Shown here piece by piece: positions 26,904 through 35,121 of a DNA stretch of 64,000 bases. A program made the position numbers and the translations under genes. This DNA is from Cellulomonas sp. (GTDB taxonomy: Bacteria; Actinomycetota; Actinomycetes; Actinomycetales; Cellulomonadaceae): NCBI RefSeq assembly GCF_017744555.1, contig NZ_JAGIBD010000007.1:129446-193445 (forward strand), in the 5' to 3' direction. Numbering within the stretch: the first letter of the stretch is position 1; each line of letters begins with the position of its first letter. The notes below the pieces were generated by a model. That model did not search any database and was not told the origin of the DNA. It saw only the letters and a program-made list of their open reading frames with translations.

Positions 26904-28619
26904 TCAGCCCTCGCTCGGCGCGGGCGCGGCGGCCTCGCCGCCGGCCGGACGGCCACCGCGCGTGCGGCGACGGTTGCGGGTGCGGCGTGCGCCACCGGTC
27001 GACGAGCCGCCCTCGGCGGGACCGTCGGTCGTCGCCGGAACGGTCGACGTGCCCTCGGCCGGCGCGCTCGACGCGCCCTCGGCCTGTGCGCTCGCCGCGC
27101 CCTCGCCGCGACCACCGCGACCGCCACGACGGCGACGGCCACCCTCGCGAGGGGCGTCGCCCTCGCGCGCGGGACGACCGCCCGAGCGCGTCCGGTCGCC
27201 GCCACGGCCACCGGCACCGCCTGCGCCACCGCTGCGCTTGCCCGTCTCGCCCAGGTCCTCGAGCGCCTCGGCCGCCAGCCCGGCGCGGGTCTGCTGCGCC
27301 TTGGGCAGGCGCCCCTTGACGCCCTCGGGGATGTCGAGGTCGGCGTACACGTGCGGCGAGCTCGAGTACGACTCGACCGGCTCGGGGATGCCCAGGCCGA
27401 GCGCCTTGTCGATGAGGCCCCAGCGCGGCATGTCGTCCCAGTCGACGAACGTCACGGCCGTGCCCTTGTTGCCCGCGCGACCCGTGCGGCCGGTGCGGTG
27501 CAGGTACGTCTTCTCGTCCTCGGGGCACTGGTAGTTGACGACGTGCGTGACGTCCTCGACGTCGATGCCGCGCGCGGCCACGTCGGTCGCGACGAGCACG
27601 TCGACCTTGCCGTGGCGGAACGCGCGCAGCGCCTGCTCGCGGGCGCCCTGGCCGAGGTCGCCGTGCAGAGCGCCGGCGGCGAAGCCGCGCTCGACGAGCT
27701 CGTCGGCGACCTTCGCCGCCGTCCGCTTGGTGCGCGCGAACACGATCGTCAGGCCGCGGCCGTTGGCCTGCAGGATGCGGGCCAGCAGCTCCACCTTGTC
27801 GAGCGCGTGCGCGCGGTAGACGACCTGCTTGATGTTCTTGACGGTCTGGCCGTCGTCGTCCGGGTCGGCCGCGCGGATGTGCGTCGGCTGCGTCATGTAC
27901 CGGCGGGCCATCGCGACGACCGCCCCGGGCATCGTCGCCGAGAACAGCATCGTGTGGCGCGACGCGGGGGTCGCCGCCAGCAGCGTCTCGACGTCCGGCA
28001 GGAAGCCGAGGTCGAGCATCTCGTCGGCCTCGTCGAGCACGACCGTGCGGACGCGCGACAGGTCGAGGTGGCGCTGCTTGAGCAGGTCGATCATGCGCCC
28101 GGGCGTGCCGACGACGACCTCGACGCCCTTGTTCAGCGCGTCGATCTGCGGCTCGTACGCCCGGCCGCCGTACACCTGCACGACGCGCACCGTGCGGCGG
28201 GCCGACGCGGTCGCGAGGTCGCCCGCGACCTGCACGGCGAGCTCGCGCGTCGGGACGACGACGAGGGCCTGCGGCTTGCCGGCGGCGGGGAGCTGGTCGT
28301 AGCCGTCCTCGCCCGGCGCCACGATGGCGTCGAGCAGCGGGACGCCGAAGCCGAGCGTCTTGCCGGTCCCGGTCTTGGCCTGCCCGATGATGTCGTGCCG
28401 CGACAGGGCCACGGGCAGCGTCATCGCCTGGATGGGGAACGGGTGCGTGATGCCCGCGTCGGCGAGCGCCTGGACGATCTCCGGGCGGACGTCGAAGTCG
28501 GCGAACGACGCGTCGACCGCCTGGACGGACGAGTACGTGTTCTTGAGCGGGCGGGTCATGGGCGCTGCGAGGGCGGAAGCCGCTTCCTCGGGCGCGTTCG
28601 TGCTGGTCTGTGTGGTCAC
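26904..28619 (-). CDS. DEAD-box ATP-dependent RNA helicase
   Basis: A 571-residue helicase. Visible motifs are the Q motif (FPIQAMTLP), I (AKTGTGKT, 81-88), Ia (VPTRELA), II (DEADEML), III (SATMP), IV (IVFARTK), V (ATDVAARGIDV) and VI (HRTGRTGRAG). The last 130 residues are Gly/Arg rich (GGRRRRGGRGGRGEG) with Ala/Pro/Ser spacers and NRRRTRGG, an RNA-binding tail typical of actinomycete RhlE/DeaD enzymes in ribosome assembly and cold adaptation. The start is GTG 28619, with GAAGAG about nine bases upstream. It is preceded by a long non-coding leader. Confidence 0.95.
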   Translation of the reverse strand: MTTQTSTNAPEEAASALAAPMTRPLKNTYSSVQAVDASFADFDVRPEIVQALADAGITHPFPIQAMTLPVALSRHDIIGQAKTGTGKTLGFGVPLLDAIVAPGEDGYDQLPAAGKPQALVVVPTRELAVQVAGDLATASARRTVRVVQVYGGRAYEPQIDALNKGVEVVVGTPGRMIDLLKQRHLDLSRVRTVVLDEADEMLDLGFLPDVETLLAATPASRHTMLFSATMPGAVVAMARRYMTQPTHIRAADPDDDGQTVKNIKQVVYRAHALDKVELLARILQANGRGLTIVFARTKRTAAKVADELVERGFAAGALHGDLGQGAREQALRAFRHGKVDVLVATDVAARGIDVEDVTHVVNYQCPEDEKTYLHRTGRTGRAGNKGTAVTFVDWDDMPRWGLIDKALGLGIPEPVESYSSSPHVYADLDIPEGVKGRLPKAQQTRAGLAAEALEDLGETGKRSGGAGGAGGRGGDRTRSGGRPAREGDAPREGGRRRRGGRGGRGEGAASAQAEGASSAPAEGTSTVPATTDGPAEGGSSTGGARRTRNRRRTRGGRPAGGEAAAPAPSEG

Positions 28620-28940
28620 GGTCGACTCTTCGCTGCGAGGGTGGTGAGCCGCGCGCGGTCCGGGGCCGACGGGCGTCGGGGGCGTCCCGGGCGACAGCGG
28701 TCGTCACCACGTGAGTGGCCGGCAGCCGATCGTGAAAGTCCTCCCGCGAGCGACTCCGGACCACGTGTCCGGGGCTGCGCGGGATGGTCGCTGAACCGGG
28801 GACGACGCCCCCACCGTGACGACCGGGCAACCGATGTACCCGTACAGGGTATCGGACGGGTCCCGCCAGCCGGGGCGAGCGTCGCGCGCGTCACACGTTC
28901 CACCCCACAGGTTCACCGGCCGGACGCCTGCGCAACCCCG
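28620..28940 (-). other. Long non-coding leader/promoter region of the RNA helicase
   Basis: This stretch of about 320 bases separates two divergent genes and holds no convincing ORF. It contains a perfect hairpin CCGGAC-N5-GTCCGG (28756-28772). It also contains the inverted repeat TGTAC-CC-GTACA (28835-28846), overlapping a possible -10 region on the minus strand. A structured 5' UTR controlling the helicase is plausible because RNA helicase genes are often autoregulated, but this is inference. Confidence 0.4.
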
Positions 28941-28958
28941 GCGGTCTACGATCTTCGG

Positions 28959-29711
28959 ATGACGACGCACGCACGTCCGGGTGTCACCGGCGCCACCACG
29001 TCCCCCGTCGCCACCTCCCGCGAGCCCGACACGATCGAGCTGCTCGGTCTCGTCGCGCAGCTGGAGGACGTCGCGTTCGCGCGGCTCGCCGCCGACGCCG
29101 CCGAGGCCCCCACCACCGAGCAGCGGCTCGAGCTGAGCCGGTTCGCGGCAGCGGCCGTCGAGCGGCGCGAGCGGGTGCTCGCCCGGATCGCCGAGCTCGG
29201 CGCGGATCCCGTCGCGGCACTGCGCCAGTTCGACCACGTGCTCGACGACTTCGACGCGCGCACGCAGCCGGCCACCTGGTGGGAGCGTCTGCTCAAGGCG
29301 TACGTGGGCTACGGCGTGGCGGACGACTTCTGCCGGCTCGCGGCCGAGGGGCTCGACCCCGAGTCGCGCCGCGTGGTGCTCGAGGTGCTGGACGACGCGT
29401 CGCACGCGGAGCTCGCCGTCGCGGAGCTCGACGCGGCGGGCGGCGCGGACGACGTGCTGTCCGCGCGGCTCGCGCTGTGGGGCCGCCGGCTCGTGGGGGA
29501 GGCCCTCGGCGTCGTGCAGCGGCTGCTCGTGCAGCGGCCGGGGCTCGTCCGGCTCGTCAGCGAGGGCGCCGCGGCCGAGCAGCCCGGCGGTGGCGAGCAG
29601 AACGCGGGGACCGACGTCGTGGCGGCCCCGGCGAACGCGCCCACCAAGCTCTTCGGCGAGCTCACCGCACAGCACACCCGGCGGATGTCCCGGCTCGGCC
29701 TGACCGCGTGA
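28959..29711 (+). CDS. Ferritin-like (MiaE-type) fold protein
   Basis: A 250-residue, mostly helical protein. Helices with Glu and Asp/Glu-His features (ELLGLVAQLEDVAFARLAAD, LSRFAAAAVERRERVL, LEVLDDASHAELAVAELDA) match the ferritin-like di-iron fold found in tRNA hydroxylase MiaE relatives. Whether a di-iron site is complete cannot be told by eye. TACGAT (28947-28952) lies six bases before ATG 28959, so the message is probably leaderless. Longer in-frame ORFs upstream are antisense to the helicase. It ends at a terminator shared with the DUF3107 gene. Confidence 0.75.
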   Translation: MTTHARPGVTGATTSPVATSREPDTIELLGLVAQLEDVAFARLAADAAEAPTTEQRLELSRFAAAAVERRERVLARIAELGADPVAALRQFDHVLDDFDARTQPATWWERLLKAYVGYGVADDFCRLAAEGLDPESRRVVLEVLDDASHAELAVAELDAAGGADDVLSARLALWGRRLVGEALGVVQRLLVQRPGLVRLVSEGAAAEQPGGGEQNAGTDVVAAPANAPTKLFGELTAQHTRRMSRLGLTA

Positions 29712-29723
29712 CCTGCACAGACG

Positions 29724-29761
29724 ACGAGCCCGCGCCGACCAGGAGGTCGACGCGGGCTCGT
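29724..29761. terminator. Bidirectional terminator
   Basis: ACGAGCCCGCG (29724-29734) pairs with CGCGGGCTCGT (29751-29761), and the inner CGACC/GGTCG adds five pairs. It is placed between convergent genes. Confidence 0.8.
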
Positions 29762-29780
29762 TCGTCCGTCGGGAGGGCCC

Positions 29781-30011
29781 TCAGATGGTCCCGAAGCCGA
29801 CGCGGGCCTTGGCCTCCGAGCCGATCTCGACGTAGCCGATCGTCGCGGTCGGCACGATGATCCGCCGGCCGCGCACGTCCTGGAGCTCGAGCACGGCCTG
29901 GCCGTCGAGCGCCGAGGCGACGGCGGCCGCGACCTCGTCACCCGTCTGCTCGGTCTCCAGGACGATCTCCCGTGCCAGGTTCTGCACGCCGATCGTGATC
30001 TCCACCGTCAT
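29781..30011 (-). CDS. DUF3107 protein (TB9.4-like)
   Basis: A 76-residue small protein. MTVEITIGVQNLAREIVLET and the C-terminal TATIGYVEIGSEAKARVGFG are the family signature. M. tuberculosis TB9.4 is the recognised relative, and its role is unknown. ATG 30011 is chosen over GTG 30020 because AAAGAG precedes it directly. It lies 66 bases downstream of a TetR gene in the same direction, the same order as in mycobacteria, so the regulator probably shares its transcript. Confidence 0.9.
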   Translation of the reverse strand: MTVEITIGVQNLAREIVLETEQTGDEVAAAVASALDGQAVLELQDVRGRRIIVPTATIGYVEIGSEAKARVGFGTI

Positions 30012-30077
30012 CTCTTTCACGTCCCCTTCGCAGTCGTCGGGCGCCGGTCCACCGACCTGGTCCGCCTCCAGGCGATC

Positions 30078-30743
30078 CTAGGCGTCCTCGTAGACGAAGT
30101 CGGGCCGGATCAGCCCGGCCACGCCGCCCCACGCCAGCTCGGCCACGAGGTCGGCGGTGCTCTCGGCGTCGACGCCGCCGGTGGAGCGGAACCGGTGCGT
30201 CGCGGCGCCCTGCGCCATCGCGATGAGGGAGACGGCGAGCGTGGCCGACTGGTCGGGGCCGAGCCCGGTGACCTGGCCGAGCACCCCGGCGATCCGGCGC
30301 GACGCCTCGGCCGAGGCGTGCTCGACGCGGGCGCGCACGTCCGCGTCGTGCGTCACGTCGGACTCGAACAGCAGCGCGGACGACTCCCCGGCCACCTCGA
30401 CGAACATGATGTAGGCGTGCACGACTGCCGACACGACGGCGCGTCCGTCGCCGCGGCGGACCGGTCCCTGCTCGATCGGCTCGACCGCACTCTCCACGGC
30501 CGCGAGCAGGTCGGCGCCGCACTGGTCCACGACCGCGAGGTACAGGTCGAGCTTCGACGGGAAGTGCCGGTACAGCACCGGCTTGCTGACCTGGGCGCGG
30601 TCGGCGATGTCGTCCATCGAGACGTGGTGGAAGCCCTCGGTGGCGAACAGGTCCTGGGCGATCTTGAGCACCTGGGCGCGACGTTCGTCCCGGCCCATGC
30701 GCGGGTTGCGGGCCCGTGGAGGTGAGTCGTCCGTCCCGGTCAT
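30078..30743 (-). CDS. TetR-family regulator
   Basis: A 221-residue regulator. The helix-turn-helix spans about residues 18-65: RRAQVLKIAQDLFATEGFHH, then MDDIADRAQVSKPVLYRHFP. The C-terminal ligand/dimer domain is less conserved. It corresponds in context to mycobacterial Rv3208. TACCAT (30755-30750) stands six bases before ATG 30743, so the transcript is likely leaderless. It is divergent from the DUF3152 gene and precedes DUF3107. Confidence 0.92.
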   Translation of the reverse strand: MTGTDDSPPRARNPRMGRDERRAQVLKIAQDLFATEGFHHVSMDDIADRAQVSKPVLYRHFPSKLDLYLAVVDQCGADLLAAVESAVEPIEQGPVRRGDGRAVVSAVVHAYIMFVEVAGESSALLFESDVTHDADVRARVEHASAEASRRIAGVLGQVTGLGPDQSATLAVSLIAMAQGAATHRFRSTGGVDAESTADLVAELAWGGVAGLIRPDFVYEDA

Positions 30744-30790
30744 CCCGGCATGGTAGCCACGCCGTGTGTCATCGATGGCACCATGTCCGG

Positions 30791-31786
30791 GTGACACCCG
30801 CCGACGTCCCCCGGATGCCCGACGCTGCACGGACGCGCGGGCGCCGGCGTGCCGAGCCGCCGACGGGGTCCCGGCAGCGGCGTCGCGACCGGCGGTCGCG
30901 CTCCGGGTCGGCGCGCACGATCGTGGTCGCGTTCGGCGTCGGCGCGTTCGGGCTGGTCGCCGGTGCCGGTACCGCGCTCACCACCTCGACGGGCTCTCCG
31001 GCGGCCGCGCTCGACGCCGTCGTCGGCCGGGTCGCGGCGATGCGCGCGCAGCCCGCCGCGCAGCTGCCTGCGCCGTCCGGGCTCGTCGAGCGCGCCGACG
31101 CGGTGAGCCGCGCGGACGCGCAGCGGTCCCCGTTCGAGGACGACGCCCTCGTCGCCGTGCCGACGCCGACGCCGCAGGCGCTCGTGGACGACGCCCCGGC
31201 GGTGCTCGCGCTTCCGCCGGGCCTCACGCAGGTCGACTTCGCGGCGGGCCTGCGCGCGGCCGACGTGCCCGAGGCGGGGGCCGGGACGTTCTCGGTGGTG
31301 CCGGGCTCGGACCCCGGACCCGGCACGGGCCAGGTGCGGACGATCCGTGTCGAGGTCGAGGACGGGCTCGCGGTCGACGGTCGGGCGTTCGCGGCGACCG
31401 TCATGGCGACGCTCAACGACCCGCGCAGCTGGGGCCACGACGGGTCGATGTCGTTCGCGCGCACCGACGGGGATGCCGAGCTGCGGGTGATGCTCGCGTC
31501 GCCCACCAGCGTCGACGTGCTGTGCGCGCCGCTCGAGACCGAGGGCGAGGTGTCGTGCGGCCGGGCCGGGCACGCGGTGCTCAACCTCAAGCGCTGGGTG
31601 CTCGCCACGCAGGAGTACGCGCAGGACAAGGCCGCCTACCGCCAGTACCTGGTCAACCACGAGGTCGGCCACCTGCTCGGGCACGGTCACGACCAGTGCA
31701 CGACGCCCGGCGCCGTGGCGTCCGTCATGCAGCAGCAGTCGTACAAGGTCGCGCCGTGCCTGCCGAACCCGTGGCCGTTCCCCTGA
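30791..31786 (+). CDS. DUF3152 zincin-like secreted/membrane-anchored metalloprotease
   Basis: A 331-residue protein. A basic N-terminus (RRRDRRSRSGS) precedes one hydrophobic helix (TIVVAFGVGAFGLVAGAGTA, about 41-60), so the catalytic part is outside the membrane. The domain spans about 180-331 and ends with the zinc site YLVNHEVGHLLGHGHDQC, a metzincin-like HExxHxxxH. SVMQQQSYKVAPCLPNPWP follows. Cys residues around the site may form disulfides. The natural substrate is unknown. GTG 30791 was chosen; the frame runs back to 30716 but would overlap the divergent TetR promoter. Confidence 0.88.
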   Translation: MTPADVPRMPDAARTRGRRRAEPPTGSRQRRRDRRSRSGSARTIVVAFGVGAFGLVAGAGTALTTSTGSPAAALDAVVGRVAAMRAQPAAQLPAPSGLVERADAVSRADAQRSPFEDDALVAVPTPTPQALVDDAPAVLALPPGLTQVDFAAGLRAADVPEAGAGTFSVVPGSDPGPGTGQVRTIRVEVEDGLAVDGRAFAATVMATLNDPRSWGHDGSMSFARTDGDAELRVMLASPTSVDVLCAPLETEGEVSCGRAGHAVLNLKRWVLATQEYAQDKAAYRQYLVNHEVGHLLGHGHDQCTTPGAVASVMQQQSYKVAPCLPNPWPFP

Positions 31787-31902
31787 CCTGGGACCTCGTC
31801 GTCTGAGCTCGTCGTGGCCCTGCTCGGGGTGCTGCCGGCGCGCGCGGCGCCCCGGGTCGAAGGTCCACGCCGGTGTCGGTGGTCCGTGATGGGATCGACC
31901 GC

Positions 31903-34900
31903 GTGACGTCCTCGACCGCGCTGCGCCTCGTGCGCCCGTCGCTCGCGGACAGCCCTCTCTCCGGGCCGGGGTCGCCGGTGGCGCTCGACGACGCGCAGCG
32001 GTCCGCCGTGGCCCGGGCGGTGGACGGCGGTCGTGGCGCGCTCCTCGTGCTGGGTGCGCCCGGCACGGGCAAGACGACCGTCGCGCTCGAGACGGTCGTC
32101 GCCGCGGTCGCCGGTGGGATGCGGCCGGAGGACGTGCTGCTGCTCGCTCCGGCGCGCCGAGCGGCAGCGGACCTGCGCGACCGACTCGGCGCACGCCTGC
32201 GGACCACGTCGGGCCGCGCGCTCGTCCAGACGCCTGCCGCCGCGGCCTTCGCGGTGCTGCGGGCCCGCGCGTCCCTGCTCGGCGAGCCTCCGCCTGCCCT
32301 GGTGTCCGGCGCCGAGCAGGACCTGCTGCTCGGCGAGCTGCTCGCGGGCCACGTCGCGGGCGAGGGCGTGCCGCTCGCGTGGCCGCCGCACGTGCGTGAC
32401 GACGTGGTCGCGATGCGCGCGTTCCGCGACGAGCTGCGCGACCTGCTCATGCGCGCGGCCGAGCGCGGCCTCGACCCGGTCGACCTGGCGGACCTGGGGC
32501 GCACGCACGACCGGCCGGAGTGGGTCGCTGCGGCGACCGTGTACGAGGAGTACCTCGACGTCATCCAGCTCCGGTCCGGCACACCCGACCTCGGGCAGCG
32601 GCTCGACCCTGCGGTGGTCGTCGAGGAGGCCGCGCAGGCGCTGCTGGCGTGGGACGACGAGGTGCCGCGGGCGCCGCGGCCGCGCTGGCGGCTGGTGGTG
32701 GTCGACGACCACCAGGAGAGCACGTCGGCGACGGCCCGGCTGCTGCGCGTGCTCGCCGACGACGGCGCGCGCGTCGTGCTGCTGGCCGACCCCGACATCG
32801 CCGTGCAGACGTTCCGAGGTGCGGCCCCCACGCTCGTCGGTCGGGCGTCCGTCCTCGGCGTCGGTCCCGGCGAGCTCGGCGCCGAGACGGTCGTGCTGGG
32901 CACGGTGCGACGGCACGGTCCTGCGGTGCGGGAGGTCGTCGGGCGCGTCACGTCCCGGATCGGGTCGGTGGGGGCCGTCCAGCACCGGCGTGCGACGAGC
33001 GACCCCGACGCGGCGACCGGCGAGGTGCGTGCCGCGGTGCTGCCGAGCGGTGCCCAGGAGGCGGCGTACGTCGCCCGCGCCCTGCGGACCGCGCACGTCG
33101 AGCAGGGCGTGCCGTGGTCGGACATGGCCGTCGTCGCCCGCTCGGGAGCGCAGGTCACGGCGCTGCGCCGCGCGCTCGCGGGTGCCTCCGTGCCGGTGAG
33201 CGTGCTCAACAGCGACGTCCCGCTCCGCGAGGAGCCCGCCGTGCGTCCGCTGCTCGACGCGATGCGCGTCGTGGTCGGTGCGGTCGAGCTCGACGCCCCG
33301 ACGGCCGCCCGGCTCGCGTGCTCGCCGCTCGGCGGGCTCGACGCCGTGGCGCTGCGCCGCGTCCGCCGTGCGCTGCGCGCCGAGGAGCTCGCGGGCGGCG
33401 GCGGACGGACGAGCGACGCGCTGCTCGTCGAGGTCCTCGGGGACCGGGGGCGTGCCTCGACCCTGCCGCCGTCCGTCGCCCGGCCCGTCGCCCACCTGGC
33501 CGAGGTGCTCGCGCGCGGGCGGGACGCGGCCGCGCTGCCCGGTGCCGACGCGCAGACGGTGCTCTGGGCGCTGTGGCACGCCGCCGGGACGGCCGAGGCG
33601 TGGCGTCGCTCCGCGCTCGCGGGGGGCGCCGCGGGCGAGCGCGCGGACCGTGACCTCGACGCGGTGCTGGCGCTGTTCCGTGCCGCGGAGACGTTCGTCG
33701 ACCGGATGCCGCAGTCCGCGCCCGGCGCGTTCGTCGAGTGGCTGCAGGCCCAGGACCTCCCGTCCGACTCGCTCGCGGCGCGCGCCCGCCGGCAGGCCGT
33801 CCCCGTGCTGACCCCGGCCGGTGCAGCGGGACAGGAGTGGCAGCTCGTCGTGGTCGCCGGCGTGCAGGAGGGCGTGTGGCCTGACCTGCGGCTGCGGGAC
33901 TCGCTGCTCGGGGCACAGGCGCTCGTCGACGTCGTCGAGGGTCGCGCGGTGCACGGCGCGGACGCGGGTGCCCAGGCCGCGGCCGCCCGCGCCGCGGTGC
34001 TCGCCGACGAGCTGCGGTCGTTCGCGGTGGCCTGCTCCCGCGCGCGCGGCACGCTCGTCGTGACGGCCGTCGCGGAAGCCGACCAGCAGCCGTCGCCGTT
34101 CCTCGACCTCGTCGAGCCCTCGGACTCCGACGTCGACACGCGCCGCACGTCCGTCGCCGCGCCGCTCGACCTGCGGGGCCTGGTCGCCGAGCTGCGCGGA
34201 CGCCTGGAGCAGGCGGCGGACGACCGTACCGAGCCCGACCCGGCGTGGGCGCGCACGCTCGCCAGGCTCGCCGCCGCGGGCGTCCCGGGTGCCGACCCCG
34301 ACGCCTGGCACGGGCTCGCCGACCCGTCCACCGACGCTCCGCTGTGGGGGCCCGACGAGCTCGTCCCGGTGTCGCCCTCGAAGGTGGAGACCGCCCAGCG
34401 GTGCGCCCTGCGGTGGGCCCTCGAGTCCGCGGGCGGCACGGCGGCCGACAGCGGCGGGCAGACGCTCGGCACCCTCGTGCACGCCATCGCCCAGGAGCAT
34501 CCGCAGGGCACGCGCGACGAGCTCATGGCTGCGCTCGACCGGCGGTGGGGCGAGCTCGGCCTCGGCGACGGGTGGCCCGCCCGGGCGACGCGGCGCAAGG
34601 CCGACGCGATGGTCGACCGGCTCGCGGCCTACCTGCGGACGGCAGGCGAGCCCGTGCTCGTCGAGGGTGGCTTCTCGACGACCACCGCGCGGGCCGTGCT
34701 GCGGGGAACCGTGGACCGGGTCGAGCTCGACGGCGACGTCGACGGGACGCCGACGGTCCGCGTCGTCGACCTCAAGACGGGCGCCTCGCCGCCGTCGGTC
34801 GCGAAGGCGGCCGAGAACCCGCAGCTCGGCGCGTACCAGCTCGCGGTCGACGCGGGCGCGTTCGACGGTCTCCCGGCCGGGGCGACGAGCGCGGGCGCGC

Positions 34901-35121
34901 AGCTCGTGTACCTCGGCACCGGCGCGAGCGCGGCCGTCCGTCGCCAGGACCCGCTCGGCCCCGAGACCGACGGGCCGAGCTGGGCCCGGGTGCTGGTCGA
35001 CGAGGTCGCGGAGCGCATGGCGGCGTCGACGTTCGAGGCCACCGCGAACGACCTGTGCGACCGGTGCCCCGTCCGGCGGGCGTGCCCGGTGCGTGCCGAG
35101 GGCGGGCAGGTGGTCGCATGA
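31903..35121 (+). CDS. adnA: AdnA-like UvrD-type helicase with PD-(D/E)XK nuclease
   Basis: 1072 residues. Walker A GAPGTGKTT is at 51-59 and motif II reads LVVVDDHQES near 265 (DDHQ instead of the usual DExQ). The C-terminal PD-(D/E)XK nuclease has TLVHAIAQEHP (His) and VRVVDLKTGA (Asp, Lys near 957). Four cysteines suit an iron-staple cluster as in AddB nucleases: one in TAQRCALRW near 831 and three in CDRCPVRRAC near the end. AdnAB resects double-strand breaks for recombination in actinobacteria. ATGA overlap with the next gene implies a heterodimer. GTG 31903 is preferred; GTG 31873 is possible. Confidence 0.9.
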   Translation: MTSSTALRLVRPSLADSPLSGPGSPVALDDAQRSAVARAVDGGRGALLVLGAPGTGKTTVALETVVAAVAGGMRPEDVLLLAPARRAAADLRDRLGARLRTTSGRALVQTPAAAAFAVLRARASLLGEPPPALVSGAEQDLLLGELLAGHVAGEGVPLAWPPHVRDDVVAMRAFRDELRDLLMRAAERGLDPVDLADLGRTHDRPEWVAAATVYEEYLDVIQLRSGTPDLGQRLDPAVVVEEAAQALLAWDDEVPRAPRPRWRLVVVDDHQESTSATARLLRVLADDGARVVLLADPDIAVQTFRGAAPTLVGRASVLGVGPGELGAETVVLGTVRRHGPAVREVVGRVTSRIGSVGAVQHRRATSDPDAATGEVRAAVLPSGAQEAAYVARALRTAHVEQGVPWSDMAVVARSGAQVTALRRALAGASVPVSVLNSDVPLREEPAVRPLLDAMRVVVGAVELDAPTAARLACSPLGGLDAVALRRVRRALRAEELAGGGGRTSDALLVEVLGDRGRASTLPPSVARPVAHLAEVLARGRDAAALPGADAQTVLWALWHAAGTAEAWRRSALAGGAAGERADRDLDAVLALFRAAETFVDRMPQSAPGAFVEWLQAQDLPSDSLAARARRQAVPVLTPAGAAGQEWQLVVVAGVQEGVWPDLRLRDSLLGAQALVDVVEGRAVHGADAGAQAAAARAAVLADELRSFAVACSRARGTLVVTAVAEADQQPSPFLDLVEPSDSDVDTRRTSVAAPLDLRGLVAELRGRLEQAADDRTEPDPAWARTLARLAAAGVPGADPDAWHGLADPSTDAPLWGPDELVPVSPSKVETAQRCALRWALESAGGTAADSGGQTLGTLVHAIAQEHPQGTRDELMAALDRRWGELGLGDGWPARATRRKADAMVDRLAAYLRTAGEPVLVEGGFSTTTARAVLRGTVDRVELDGDVDGTPTVRVVDLKTGASPPSVAKAAENPQLGAYQLAVDAGAFDGLPAGATSAGAQLVYLGTGASAAVRRQDPLGPETDGPSWARVLVDEVAERMAASTFEATANDLCDRCPVRRACPVRAEGGQVVA

